In this document: one piece after another, positions 52,896 to 61,141 of the stretch
Position numbering within the stretch: the stretch's first letter is position 1
Layout: each line of letters starts with the position of its first letter
Assembly: GCF_001954275.1 (NCBI RefSeq)
Contig: NZ_MBEU01000044.1
Coordinates: 1 to 64,000 of the forward strand
Origin: Mycobacterium sp. IS-836
GTDB lineage: Bacteria; Actinomycetota; Actinomycetes; Mycobacteriales; Mycobacteriaceae
Length of the DNA: 64,000 nucleotides
Direction: 5' to 3'
Translations under genes and position numbers: made by a program
The notes under the pieces: generated by a model
Told to the model about the DNA's origin: nothing
Databases searched by the model: none
The model's input: only the letters and a program-made list of their open reading frames with translations

Positions 52896-54214
52896 GCGAC
52901 CGATTCCATGTCCAGCTCGCCCCTGTCGAGCAGCTTCGTTTCGTGTTCGAGGAATACTTGTGACTTGGCCTTTAGCAAGACCGGAACCAGGCCCTCCTGA
53001 CGAATTACCACTCCCTCGTCGACCGTCTTGGGGTCGGATAGGGGAAGCACATCAGGATTGACCTCACCGTACAACTCGGCATAACTCCGGTCCATGAACG
53101 AGTCGACAATGTCGTCCGTGGTGTCACCGGTGGTGTCGTATTCCGGATCGAAGTCATGGATGAAACGGAACAATTCCGGTGTCCACTTCAGCCCGCGCTC
53201 CTGGCAAAACTGCTTAACGCCATCCCACGAGAGGTCGCTTAGGTGACCCTGTCGGTTGATGTGAGCGACGCGATAAACGTATAGTTCCGCTTCGTTCCGA
53301 GCCAAGTGATACGTGTAACCCCTTTGAAGAGGAGCACCGTCAGGCGTCCAGCCGATAAGCTCGCCATAGACAATGAATCCTTCCGGGATTAGGTTGGCAA
53401 CCCTCTTGCCGTATTCGGTCCAGAGGTCGAATTTGTAGAAATGCTCCTGGTTCGGGTTGTTCGGGTCCTTGATAACCTTTCGTGAGCCGAAAACCACGTC
53501 GTACTCCCACTCGGGGATGTTCACGCCGAGGCGCTTGAGCAGCTTCTCATACCACTTCAACTGGCGAAGGACCGGAACCCTCCCGCCACGCCAGGATGTC
53601 CCGTGGAGCTTCTGCGTGATGACCACTTCCCGGCCGGCGCGCAAGACGTGCCTGGAACGGAAGTAACTGTCAGTTTCGAGGTGCTCGGGAAAGACTTTCT
53701 TGTCCACGCGCTTAAACGCCCGCTCCACCTTCGACCTGGCGGGCTGGCCGGCCTTGCGGGGCAGCTCGTACTTCTTGCAGATCTCGTGGTCGCCGATCTT
53801 GTCGAACAGCACCACCGGGTGGCTTACGTCGGCCAGCTCGGCACGCAGCTTGTCGATGTCCAGGCCGGTGTAGGCCAGGGACTCCAGCGGCATGAGGAGT
53901 GCGTTGGAGCGGTGCCCGCGGAGTTTCAGCGCCTTGATGCGGCGGTTGTCCTCCAGGTAACCCGTCTCGCCCTCGTCCTTGTTCAGGTCGGCATGGCGGA
54001 ACAGGTTGTTCTGGTGGGCGTAGTCGTCGCTCAGTTGCGTTTCCGCGGTGAACAGCACGCGGAGTTCCCCGGCCTCAATCCCCCGCTGTGTGAGGGCCTG
54101 GTGACCGAGAATGGGGATGCCGACAAGGTTGTCCAGCCCGGGCAGGTCCACCGGGGCGGGAACACGGACGATGGTGGCCGCGTAGTTGACGTTGGCCGGC
54201 TGGTCGAATTTCAT
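52892..54214 (-). CDS. RNA ligase
   Basis: 440 residues. The nucleotidyltransferase motif I is QKLHGTSW with Lys about 202 as the adenylation site; further motifs include FGSRKVIKD, EGFIVYGELIGWTP (motif IIIa/IV region) and DEGVVIRQEG followed by LLKAKSQ (motif V). An additional N-terminal domain (residues 1-190) precedes the core, as in Deinococcus-type ligases. Likely repairs tRNA or other RNA cleaved by host defence nucleases. No kinase gene is visible nearby. Confidence 0.85.
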   Translation of the reverse strand: MKFDQPANVNYAATIVRVPAPVDLPGLDNLVGIPILGHQALTQRGIEAGELRVLFTAETQLSDDYAHQNNLFRHADLNKDEGETGYLEDNRRIKALKLRGHRSNALLMPLESLAYTGLDIDKLRAELADVSHPVVLFDKIGDHEICKKYELPRKAGQPARSKVERAFKRVDKKVFPEHLETDSYFRSRHVLRAGREVVITQKLHGTSWRGGRVPVLRQLKWYEKLLKRLGVNIPEWEYDVVFGSRKVIKDPNNPNQEHFYKFDLWTEYGKRVANLIPEGFIVYGELIGWTPDGAPLQRGYTYHLARNEAELYVYRVAHINRQGHLSDLSWDGVKQFCQERGLKWTPELFRFIHDFDPEYDTTGDTTDDIVDSFMDRSYAELYGEVNPDVLPLSDPKTVDEGVVIRQEGLVPVLLKAKSQVFLEHETKLLDRGELDMESVA

Positions 54215-54696
54215 CAGTGCTCCCGTGCGCGTATTTCCTGTTCCGTACCAACGAGCACATCCACCAAGAGGCGGTGACTCAGCACGGAAGCGTCATAGTC
54301 GATCAACCAGCGCAGTTTCACGCCGTTTACATCCAAGTAGCCACCGCCAAGGACCGGACTACCCTTGAGGACCCGGCCGGCGCGAGCCACGATCAGTTCT
54401 GCGTCGCCAACACTCTCGCGAAACCCATCGGCCACAGATCGGACGGCCGGGACGAGCCAGGTCCGCGCGAACGTCAGCGGGCGCATCTCCAGGGACTCAT
54501 CGTCGAGGTGCATAACGGAATAGAGCTGGTACTCCAACCTGACTAATCCCGCGCCGACATAGACCAGGTCGCCCGGGCAGGAGCCCCTATCCGAGCGCGA
54601 ATCGAGAATTCTGTCGCCGATGGGAAATAGCCACTCCGCAGTCCCTGCGAGGCATTCGTTTGCGGTATCGCTCACCAGGCCGAAAATGTCAAACAT
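54214..54696 (-). CDS. Hypothetical protein, 160 aa
   Basis: Starts at ATG 54696, sharing one base with its upstream neighbour's stop, and overlaps the ligase start. Mixed fold (LVYVGAGLVRLEYQLYSVMH, YLDVNGVKLRWLIDYDAS). Not recognised; coupling to the ligase may indicate a shared RNA-repair role. Confidence 0.62.
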   Translation of the reverse strand: MFDIFGLVSDTANECLAGTAEWLFPIGDRILDSRSDRGSCPGDLVYVGAGLVRLEYQLYSVMHLDDESLEMRPLTFARTWLVPAVRSVADGFRESVGDAELIVARAGRVLKGSPVLGGGYLDVNGVKLRWLIDYDASVLSHRLLVDVLVGTEQEIRAREH

Positions 54697-54887
54697 TACT
54701 CGTCGATCAATCCTTCAATTTGACGCTTCAGGTAGCGCAAGTCGAGTTCGGACATCGCGTACAACCGCCCGCGGCCATCAGTGATGAGCATGAGCGCGTA
54801 CTCCGCGATCCCCTCCTCGCCGTCCTCCACCTTGTACTGCGCTCCAGAGACGACGCCGACATAGTCGGGGTTGTGGATGGGGCTCAT
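54696..54887 (-). CDS. Hypothetical protein, 63 aa
   Basis: Acidic, ending in a helix (MSELDLRYLKRQIEGLIDE). ATGA overlap with the 27-aa gene upstream. Unknown. Confidence 0.55.
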   Translation of the reverse strand: MSPIHNPDYVGVVSGAQYKVEDGEEGIAEYALMLITDGRGRLYAMSELDLRYLKRQIEGLIDE

Positions 54888-54967
54888 TCGATGGTGGCCT
54901 GGATCGCCGCGGCCAGACCGGCGGTGTCGTCGTACTCGTAGTCGTCATCGAACAGGTCGTAAGTCAT
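54884..54967 (-). CDS. Acidic micropeptide, 27 aa
   Basis: ATG 54967 to TGA 54884, overlapping the next start. Composition is dominated by Asp, Glu and Tyr (TYDLFDDDYEYDDTAGLAAA). Support is the ATGA coupling; the weak size keeps confidence low. Confidence 0.42.
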   Translation of the reverse strand: MTYDLFDDDYEYDDTAGLAAAIQATIE

Positions 54968-54974
54968 AAGTTCT

Positions 54975-55340
54975 CTAGTCCCAGATTGTGTTGAGGTTTT
55001 CCCGCAGCAAGTCCCACGCAATGTCGGGAATCTGCAAGTCGTCGTACTCGTCGCGCGTGGAGAATCCGTCGTGGATCTCCAGCAGAATGTCCAGCCACTC
55101 CTCGCGGGTCATCCTCACGGGCCAGCCGTGGTTGTGGACGAAATGCCAGTAGGCGGTGCCGGCGATCACATCGGCGAGATAGTCCCCGCCATTCCACATG
55201 TCGAATTGCGAATAGCCACGCGCGGCCCGTTCGATCCAGTGGCGTAGTGCCCGTACCGGGATGCGGAACCACTCCTGCCACCACTTGCGGGTGAATGGTC
55301 GGTAGTGGTTGGAGTAGATCCACCCATCGGCGCCGGTCAT
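54975..55340 (-). CDS. Hypothetical protein, 121 aa
   Basis: Trp/Arg/His-rich (YRPFTRKWWQEWFRIPVRAL, GTAYWHFVHNHGWPVRMTRE) helical protein. Overlaps the upstream gene by 4 bases. No domain recognised. Confidence 0.62.
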   Translation of the reverse strand: MTGADGWIYSNHYRPFTRKWWQEWFRIPVRALRHWIERAARGYSQFDMWNGGDYLADVIAGTAYWHFVHNHGWPVRMTREEWLDILLEIHDGFSTRDEYDDLQIPDIAWDLLRENLNTIWD

Positions 55341-55489
55341 TCTTCTTCGGGGTCGCGGACCTCCAGTGCCCCGTTCACGATGGACACCTCGGCATCCCAG
55401 TTGAGGCCACCAAGCTCGCCGTATAGATCGTCAACCGTGTCGCCCGGCTCCAACTCGATGCGGGCGAACCTCTTACTAGCAACCTTCAT
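55337..55489 (-). CDS. Hypothetical protein, 50 aa
   Basis: ATG 55489. Ferredoxin-like beta pattern (KRFARIELEPGDTVDDLYGE, VSIVNGALEVRDPEEE). Small conserved-looking phage protein; unknown. Confidence 0.52.
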   Translation of the reverse strand: MKVASKRFARIELEPGDTVDDLYGELGGLNWDAEVSIVNGALEVRDPEEE

Positions 55490-55490
55490 G

Positions 55491-55724
55491 TCAGACCCCC
55501 AGCAGCGACTTGATGTTGCCGGCGACGGTGGTGGCCAGTTCGTGCTCGGCCTTGTGCTCGTCGCTCTGAGCCGAGTAGGCAGTGGCGAGAACCAGCTTGC
55601 GGTCGGCCTGCTGCAACTGCTCCTCTGCGTGGCGCTCCAGCTCGGCGACGGTGTCGTGCAGCTTGGCGGTGATCGTCTCAACGCTCTTGGGTGCGGGCGC
55701 GGGAACGCGCTTGGACTTGCGCAT
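55491..55724 (-). CDS. Coiled-coil protein, 77 aa
   Basis: Basic N-terminus (RKSKRVPAPAPKSVETITAK) and a long helix (ELERHAEEQLQQADRKLVLA). AGGAGATACAC ribosome site upstream. May oligomerise; function unknown. Confidence 0.62.
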   Translation of the reverse strand: MRKSKRVPAPAPKSVETITAKLHDTVAELERHAEEQLQQADRKLVLATAYSAQSDEHKAEHELATTVAGNIKSLLGV

Positions 55725-55736
55725 GTGTATCTCCTG

Positions 55737-56105
55737 TTACTTCGCTTGATCGGACCCGACAAGCACGAGTGATCCCCGCCTGTCGAGTTGGGTACGGAGG
55801 TAATCCATTGCCTCCGGTAAGACGACCGGGTAAACGTCATTCCGGCCCTGTTTGAGTGCGAGCGTGGCCGCCAAACTCTCCGTCTTCTTGTTGAGGGCGG
55901 ATTTGGTCACCACGTAGTCGGCGTCGTCTGGCAAGTTGAGCCGGCCGACCGCTCCGGACTGGCGGGATTCGTTGATGTCGACCCGCGGCGGCTTACTGCA
56001 ATCGGTGATCTCGATGACGTGGTACTGGTAGCCCTCGAATGCCTTGCGGATGGCGGAGCGGATTGTGTCGTCGGTCGAATAGAGGGTGACCTTCTGTTTG
56101 ATCAC
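55737..56105 (-). CDS. Hypothetical protein, 122 aa
   Basis: Alpha/beta protein (KQKVTLYSTDDTIRSAIRKA, DADYVVTKSALNKKTESLAA, then GSLVLVGSDQAK). The alternating strands and helices suggest a small Rossmann-like domain, without a visible nucleotide motif. Confidence 0.6.
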   Translation of the reverse strand: MIKQKVTLYSTDDTIRSAIRKAFEGYQYHVIEITDCSKPPRVDINESRQSGAVGRLNLPDDADYVVTKSALNKKTESLAATLALKQGRNDVYPVVLPEAMDYLRTQLDRRGSLVLVGSDQAK

Positions 56106-56758
56106 GACTGGCGGGGAACCCGCTTATAGGGGCCGCACCAACCCGAGACAACCTTGTTGCGCCCGGAGCTGTAGTTGCCATCCTCCAGAAGGAGCGCATA
56201 GCCGGCGCCGCGGTCGTCTTCGAGCCAGTGCCACCGGTCACCGTCCTCGTCGTCCCAGTCGTAGTCACGGTCAGCAGCCGTGAGCTGGTCGCGGGTTGGG
56301 GGCGGAATCTCACGGTAGGGGCCATAGCCTTCCCAGCAGCCGGTGTCTTCCCATACGTCGCCATCCGGTTCGGTCCTGACCCACCACCGGTTGGCAGCGT
56401 CCCAGTGGTACTCGTCGCCCAGGGTGTCGACCCAGTGGGCGTCGCGCTCGTTCAGGCCGAGTTCTTGGACCTCCCGCGGGCCGTCCTCCTCGTGCACGTA
56501 GTCGTGGACCTCGTCGATGACATCGGACAGGTCGTCGAATGGGACCAACTCGGCGGCGGCGCACACGAGGGACTGCGCAAAGTCGTCGTCGTCAACCGTC
56601 TCTAGCCAGACATGGTCCTCGTCGTAGATGTAAGTGACGGGGGTGGAGTAGTCGTGGCCCAACGCCATCAGGGCGTTGACCATCTTGACCAGATCGCCGA
56701 TCGTCACGGCATCGCGCCATTTGGGCTTGGCGGATTCGACGGCTACTTTGTGGCTCAT
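56102..56758 (-). CDS. Hypothetical acidic protein, 218 aa
   Basis: N-terminal helix (VTIGDLVKMVNALMALGHDY), acidic centre (ETVDDDDFAQSLVCAAAELV) and a Trp/Asp-rich C-terminus with repeated DGDVWEDTG / DEDGDRWHWLEDD units. Very acidic; a DNA-mimic or metal-binding surface is possible, not shown. Confidence 0.62.
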   Translation of the reverse strand: MSHKVAVESAKPKWRDAVTIGDLVKMVNALMALGHDYSTPVTYIYDEDHVWLETVDDDDFAQSLVCAAAELVPFDDLSDVIDEVHDYVHEEDGPREVQELGLNERDAHWVDTLGDEYHWDAANRWWVRTEPDGDVWEDTGCWEGYGPYREIPPPTRDQLTAADRDYDWDDEDGDRWHWLEDDRGAGYALLLEDGNYSSGRNKVVSGWCGPYKRVPRQS

Positions 56759-57153
56759 GCGGCGGACAACCTTTCAATTTCTTTCAGGACTACATGGCCG
56801 GGGCAGTCGAATAGTTCACCTCGGCCAGGAAGGCGGTATTGGGCAAGTGCGGCATGAAGGACCGCCTCGGCTACGAAGCCCCCGGGGAGGGTGGCCGTAA
56901 AGGTGGGCTCCCCGTACTCGGTCTTGAGATCCTTCAATCGCGATTTCAGGTACTTATTGGAGTTGGAGTAGCCGACCTTTACGAGCCCATTCGGCAATCC
57001 GATTGCATAGCAGATGCCGGGGAATGAATCGAGAGGATTGAACCGCGCGGCTCTCCGCGCCTCGACAGACATCTTGGCGACGAGTGCGAGCTTGTGCTCG
57101 TCACACAACATGAAGTTGTGGAAGAAGCTCGCTTCCCTGCCGCACGGCGGCAC
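56755..57153 (-). CDS. GIY-YIG-like (T5orf172-type) protein
   Basis: 132 residues from GTG 57153. CYAIGLPNGLVKVGYS is a GIY-YIG-like first strand pair, and ATLPGGFVAEAVLHAALAQY then PGRGELFDC the Glu-bearing part of the T5orf172/MUG113 domain. Upstream in frame, without a standard start, lie ESCVYRGREVPPC codons that would complete a Cys cluster with MLCDEH; an AAGGGG site precedes an ATC codon there (see findings). Confidence 0.7.
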   Translation of the reverse strand: MPPCGREASFFHNFMLCDEHKLALVAKMSVEARRAARFNPLDSFPGICYAIGLPNGLVKVGYSNSNKYLKSRLKDLKTEYGEPTFTATLPGGFVAEAVLHAALAQYRLPGRGELFDCPGHVVLKEIERLSAA

Positions 57154-57203
57154 CTCGCGCCCCCGATAGACACAGGACTCGATTTCGCGTCCCCTTCTTC
57201 ACT

Positions 57204-57260
57204 TTAAGGCAGTGAAACCACCCCTCCTTCGGAGGGGGTGGTTTTCGTCTTTGCCTTTAA
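57204..57260. terminator. Extended nested hairpin between ATPase and GIY-YIG genes
   Basis: A 13-bp stem with one bulged G (57215-57227 with 57231-57244) lies inside an outer helix of about 8 bp (57204-57211 with 57252-57260). TTTT follows on the plus strand and TTTCAC on the minus strand, so it can act as a terminator or mRNA-end stabiliser in either direction. The surrounding gap (57154-57374) also holds a TTTTCCC/GGGAAAA hairpin at 57339-57365. Confidence 0.6.
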
Positions 57261-57374
57261 TGGTTAGCTTCTATCCCCTGGAACGCCTGGTGAGCTGCGG
57301 AAACGTGTTCCGAACTCGTTACCTTCGCTAAGGAAAGGTTTTCCCGGGCAAATCCTGGGGGAAAAAATTGCAGA

Positions 57375-58808
57375 TCAGAGCAGGTTTTCGTTTATCTTTG
57401 GCTCCGATATTTGGGCCAGGAACCACGCCGTAGGAACGCTTCCGCCCTGTCCGCCACGGTGCCCGTCGACTTTCGTCAAGACCCCTCGCTTGACGAGCTT
57501 GTCGAGCTGCCGCTGCGCCTTCTTGCACTGCGCATCAGTGGGGCGGGGGGTGTCGTACAACTGCTTGGCAGCCTCCTTGGCGGTCAGCCCGTCCGGGCCG
57601 GCGCCGTTGACCGCTTTCGTGAAGTCGAACTTCACCACCTCCATCCGCCCCTCCTCGGGGAAGTAGTGGAGATGCCAGGGACCCACCTCGTTGGCGGGCT
57701 GCTTGACGTGGTGGAACCTCACCACCAGATCACCCGGGTCGCCGGTCAACTGAATGACCGAGCCGGCCCCAGAGGTCAGCCACGTCGAGCCGAACACGTC
57801 GTTGATCCCGACCGGTCCGTTCTGCGGGTTGGCCTTCCTGTTGTGGTGCAGCTCGCAGATCTGCACGCCGCGTGCCAGCAGTGCTTGTCTGGCCCGGTTG
57901 TAGGCCGCGGCCGTGGCGTCCTCGGACAGCCCCACCACCGCGTCCTTGAGCGAGTCCACGTACACCGTGCCGGCGCCAGCCTCCAGCGCCATCCTTGCCA
58001 GCAGGGATGGGTCCACTGCCAGGTCGGAGATGGGCGGACCGGGGCGGAACAGTAGCCGGCCCGTAACTCCTGCCATCTCCTCGGCATCGAACTGCCGTCT
58101 CATCGAGCGGCGGATCTGTCGTGGGCGGTCCATCGCCAGGTACAGGATGGGTCTCTCGGAGCAGGCGATAGGCAGACCGAGGACCGTGCTGTCGAGCCCG
58201 AGCTGTCCGCGGACGAGCATCCCGGCGAGGGTGGTCTTACCCAGCCCCATACCGCCGGCGATCATCAGTGCCTCGCCCTCGGCCCAGAGGATGTCATCGC
58301 CGTCGCCCCACACGATCACGCTGCGATCGTCGGCACCGAACATCCACTCCGCGCCGTCAACGGGAGGGAAGTTTCCCCAGACATCGATTGCTGGAGCGGA
58401 ATCGCCTTCCACTGGCCGCTGGGGACCTCCCCCGATAGATGACACCGGCGAGGGCGTAGCGGCGCGCTCAGGGACCATGCGGGCGCCGACCTTCGCATCG
58501 GCCCCGGCGAAGCCCGAACGAATGGTGGCCTCGATCTCATGGTCGTCCAGGCCGGCATTGCGGGCGGCTAGTGTGAGAGTGTCCTCGACGGTATGTTTGT
58601 CGATGGCCCCGGCGTTAATCAGGCCCCCCATATTGAACGCTGCTACGTTCAGGGTGTGATTGCGCACCCCTTCCGGGGCCACCTCCACATTGCGCGCCTC
58701 TAACTGGAGGGCTGCCGCGGCGTAGGCGTTGTTCGGGGCGACCGGGTTGGCGATCTTCCTGGGCTCGGGCTTGGGCTGTTCAACGCGCTGAAGGAAGCCG
58801 GTAGTCAA
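57375..58808 (-). CDS. RecA/DnaB-fold ATPase (replicative helicase-like)
   Basis: 477 residues from TTG 58808. Walker A GGMGLGKTT at 185-193; Walker B-like strand TVYVDSLKDAVVG; ICELHHNRKAN and FGSTWLTSGAGSVI match the RepA/AAA_25 hexameric ATPase pattern. Residues 25-110 form the helical domain that normally joins Prim-Pol to helicase (NNAYAAAALQLEARNVEVAP), and the C-terminus is a winged helix with basic tail. With the separate Prim-Pol gene at 61138 it looks like a split primase-helicase. Overlaps the Nampt-like gene by 29 bases. Confidence 0.85.
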   Translation of the reverse strand: MTTGFLQRVEQPKPEPRKIANPVAPNNAYAAAALQLEARNVEVAPEGVRNHTLNVAAFNMGGLINAGAIDKHTVEDTLTLAARNAGLDDHEIEATIRSGFAGADAKVGARMVPERAATPSPVSSIGGGPQRPVEGDSAPAIDVWGNFPPVDGAEWMFGADDRSVIVWGDGDDILWAEGEALMIAGGMGLGKTTLAGMLVRGQLGLDSTVLGLPIACSERPILYLAMDRPRQIRRSMRRQFDAEEMAGVTGRLLFRPGPPISDLAVDPSLLARMALEAGAGTVYVDSLKDAVVGLSEDATAAAYNRARQALLARGVQICELHHNRKANPQNGPVGINDVFGSTWLTSGAGSVIQLTGDPGDLVVRFHHVKQPANEVGPWHLHYFPEEGRMEVVKFDFTKAVNGAGPDGLTAKEAAKQLYDTPRPTDAQCKKAQRQLDKLVKRGVLTKVDGHRGGQGGSVPTAWFLAQISEPKINENLL

Positions 58809-60297
58809 GTCCCTCCTCCAGTACGCGCTGCACGTCCTCGAATGTCTGCCAGCTCAGGAACTGGCCGTCCTGCCAGACGGGCTGGAGCAGGCTTCGTCGT
58901 TCCGCAGACTCGCCGGCCTCCTGAACCAGGACGAGGCCCCCGCCAAAGGCATTCGCCCGGCGTCCTACCGCGAGCCGGCCGGTAGCACTCGTCTTGGTGC
59001 CGTCATCGGTGATCGGGTCCTTCTTGAGGTTCACGCCCTCGCCGTCGACCTCCGCCCAGGTGGCTTTCATCGCCGAACCGAACGTGTCGCGGGTCTGGTA
59101 CTGGTAGCTGAACGAGCCCACGCCGAACACCACGTTGGTCGAGGCGTAGCACAGTTGCCGCATCCTCTCGGTGATCGAGCGGGCGCGGTCGAGCGTGATC
59201 GAGTCGCCGTAGATGGCGCCGACGTGCGAGTCCAGTTCGATGAAGCCTCGGGCGTTCTTGTGCCCGCCGAAGGTGTTGTAGAGCAGGTTCAGCACGCCCC
59301 ACCACTCGTGGGACATGTATGGCGCCTGCGGGTTACCACAGAGGATCTTCTCCGGGTCGCCCGAGTCGGGGCGGATCACCAGCTTGCCCTCACGTGTGAG
59401 GATCTTGTTCTTCAGCGCCGGCAGGTAGGTGGCCAGCACACGCCACAGGTCGAACGTGTCGGACACGATCGAGACCGTCCCCTTGGGGTACAGGTCCAGC
59501 AGACGGTTGATCGTCTCCAGCTCCCCCACGGTGGCGATTCCGGTGCACATGACCGAGTGCTCGGTGGCCGGGACCGACTGGGCGGAGTAGAACCCGCCGT
59601 AGTAGCGGTCGATCCAGTCCAGGGAGACCAGGGAGTCGGTGCCGAAGAATGACAGCAGGTGGCCGGCGCCCGACGCCGCGGCGGACTCGTGCGAAGACAT
59701 CCCCCGGTAGGAGAAGTCGTGGCACTGGTAGTTCACGGCCGAAGGGGCGGCGCCGGTCAGCTTGGCCGCCTCCTCCAGGATCTTGCGATACTCACGGGCG
59801 ATCGTCGCCGAGGTGGACGCCTGCCAGATGCCGGCCGACAGCCCGGTCTCGACGAAGTTTGTCAGCCAGAAGAACCGCGGGTCGGTGTTCTCCACCGTGA
59901 AGGACGGGATGCCGATCGGAACCGGCGTGCCCTCGGGGATCGAGCAGAACCGCAGGGGCAGGTACCCCAGCTTCCATAGCTCCCGAACGTGCTCCGAACC
60001 GATCGACTCGGCGGCCGGGATACCGAGCACCTGCGCGATGCGCCCCTCGTAGAGGTCGCACACCTCGTCCACATCCGACTCGAAGAACGGCTCCCACTCC
60101 TCCATCAGGTACTTGCGGAGGTAGGCCTGCAATCCGAAGTGGACCACGTGGTTGACGCCGGGTATGCGCGACTTGCGGTTGGTGTAGTTGGAGTAGACGC
60201 GGGTGACGTTGCCGCTCAGTTGGTATTGCCGAAGATGGTCCAGCTTGTAGGCGTCAGTGCGAAACAGGGGGGCAACTGGCTCGTAGAGCGTGTTCAC
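58780..60297 (-). CDS. Nicotinamide phosphoribosyltransferase-like enzyme (Nampt/Namat)
   Basis: 505 residues from GTG 60297. Family signatures in order: LFRTDAYKLDHLRQYQ, HDFSYRGMSSHESAAASG, VSIVSDTFDLW, VIRPDSGDP and VVFGVGSFSYQYQTRDTFG, all typical of NAD-salvage Nampt. Nampt makes NMN from nicotinamide and PRPP. Paired with the next gene it could instead act on ADP-ribose pyrophosphate (Namat), as in phage NAD-reconstitution pathways that counter NAD-depleting defences. The choice needs biochemistry. Overlaps prs-like gene by 44 bases. Confidence 0.9.
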   Translation of the reverse strand: MNTLYEPVAPLFRTDAYKLDHLRQYQLSGNVTRVYSNYTNRKSRIPGVNHVVHFGLQAYLRKYLMEEWEPFFESDVDEVCDLYEGRIAQVLGIPAAESIGSEHVRELWKLGYLPLRFCSIPEGTPVPIGIPSFTVENTDPRFFWLTNFVETGLSAGIWQASTSATIAREYRKILEEAAKLTGAAPSAVNYQCHDFSYRGMSSHESAAASGAGHLLSFFGTDSLVSLDWIDRYYGGFYSAQSVPATEHSVMCTGIATVGELETINRLLDLYPKGTVSIVSDTFDLWRVLATYLPALKNKILTREGKLVIRPDSGDPEKILCGNPQAPYMSHEWWGVLNLLYNTFGGHKNARGFIELDSHVGAIYGDSITLDRARSITERMRQLCYASTNVVFGVGSFSYQYQTRDTFGSAMKATWAEVDGEGVNLKKDPITDDGTKTSATGRLAVGRRANAFGGGLVLVQEAGESAERRSLLQPVWQDGQFLSWQTFEDVQRVLEEGLDYRLPSAR

Positions 60298-61141
60298 TGA
60301 AGTCCTTCACGTGTTGAAGCATGTACGTTTCGGTCGGCACGATCACCGTGGCCACGCCCACCCTGTTGTGCCCGGGGTGGGAGTCGGTGGTGTAGATGTG
60401 CCGGTAGTGCTCGCGCAGGTCATAGGCGCGACCGGAAAAGATCCCGTGCGTCACCCATAGGCCGAGCTGGTCGCGATGCAGGCCGGTCTCTTTTGCCAGG
60501 CCCATGAACGTCCCGCCGCCGTCGCAGATGTCGTCGACCACCAGGTAGCGACCGTGCCGCGGGAGGTGGTCTTTCATCTCGATGCCGAGGATCTTCCCGG
60601 TATCGAACTCGCGGACCTTCTCCGCGCGGTAGAAATCGAGCCCCAGCTCGTGGGCCGCCGTGTAGGCGCGCTGAGCGGCACCCTTGTCAGGTGAGATCAC
60701 ACCGTCGTACCGCTCCCGGTGATCGGCGTCCTGTAGCGCTCGTAGCAGCAGGGGGAACGGATCTAGCTGCGTCAGGTTTCGCAGGTAGCGACCAATCATC
60801 GGCGAGTGTGCATCGATGCCGATAACCTGCTGCGGGTTCATGGAGTTGATCAGCTCCGCATACACTCTGGCGCCTTCCGGCTCGCCGCGGTCAGCCCGGG
60901 CGGCCGGCAAGTAGGGCAGCATCAGAACGAACGGCATCTGCCGCTGGTGGGCGACGTTGGCCCACAGTGCCGCCTTGACGAGATCATCGGCACTTGCCCC
61001 GCGGACATCGGCCACCCACACTGCCGCGGCTCCCACGCTCGGCAGGTCGCGCAGATGGTGCTCGCCGCCAGGGAAGGTGAACGAATCGCCCACACCTTTG
61101 AGGTAGCCGTTGGGGGTGTGTAAGCGGAGGTGGACGGTCAT
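60254..61141 (-). CDS. Ribose-phosphate pyrophosphokinase-like enzyme (Prs/Adps)
   Basis: 295 residues from ATG 61141. VVDDICDGGGTFMGLAKETG is the PRPP-binding loop, and GVISPDKGAAQRAYTAAHE the flavin-like Prs loop. Prs makes PRPP from ribose-5-phosphate and ATP; phage homologues can pyrophosphorylate ADP-ribose. Adjacent and translationally overlapped with the Nampt-like gene, so the two act in series. It also overlaps the Prim-Pol gene by 4 bases. Confidence 0.88.
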   Translation of the reverse strand: MTVHLRLHTPNGYLKGVGDSFTFPGGEHHLRDLPSVGAAAVWVADVRGASADDLVKAALWANVAHQRQMPFVLMLPYLPAARADRGEPEGARVYAELINSMNPQQVIGIDAHSPMIGRYLRNLTQLDPFPLLLRALQDADHRERYDGVISPDKGAAQRAYTAAHELGLDFYRAEKVREFDTGKILGIEMKDHLPRHGRYLVVDDICDGGGTFMGLAKETGLHRDQLGLWVTHGIFSGRAYDLREHYRHIYTTDSHPGHNRVGVATVIVPTETYMLQHVKDFSEHALRASCPPVSH

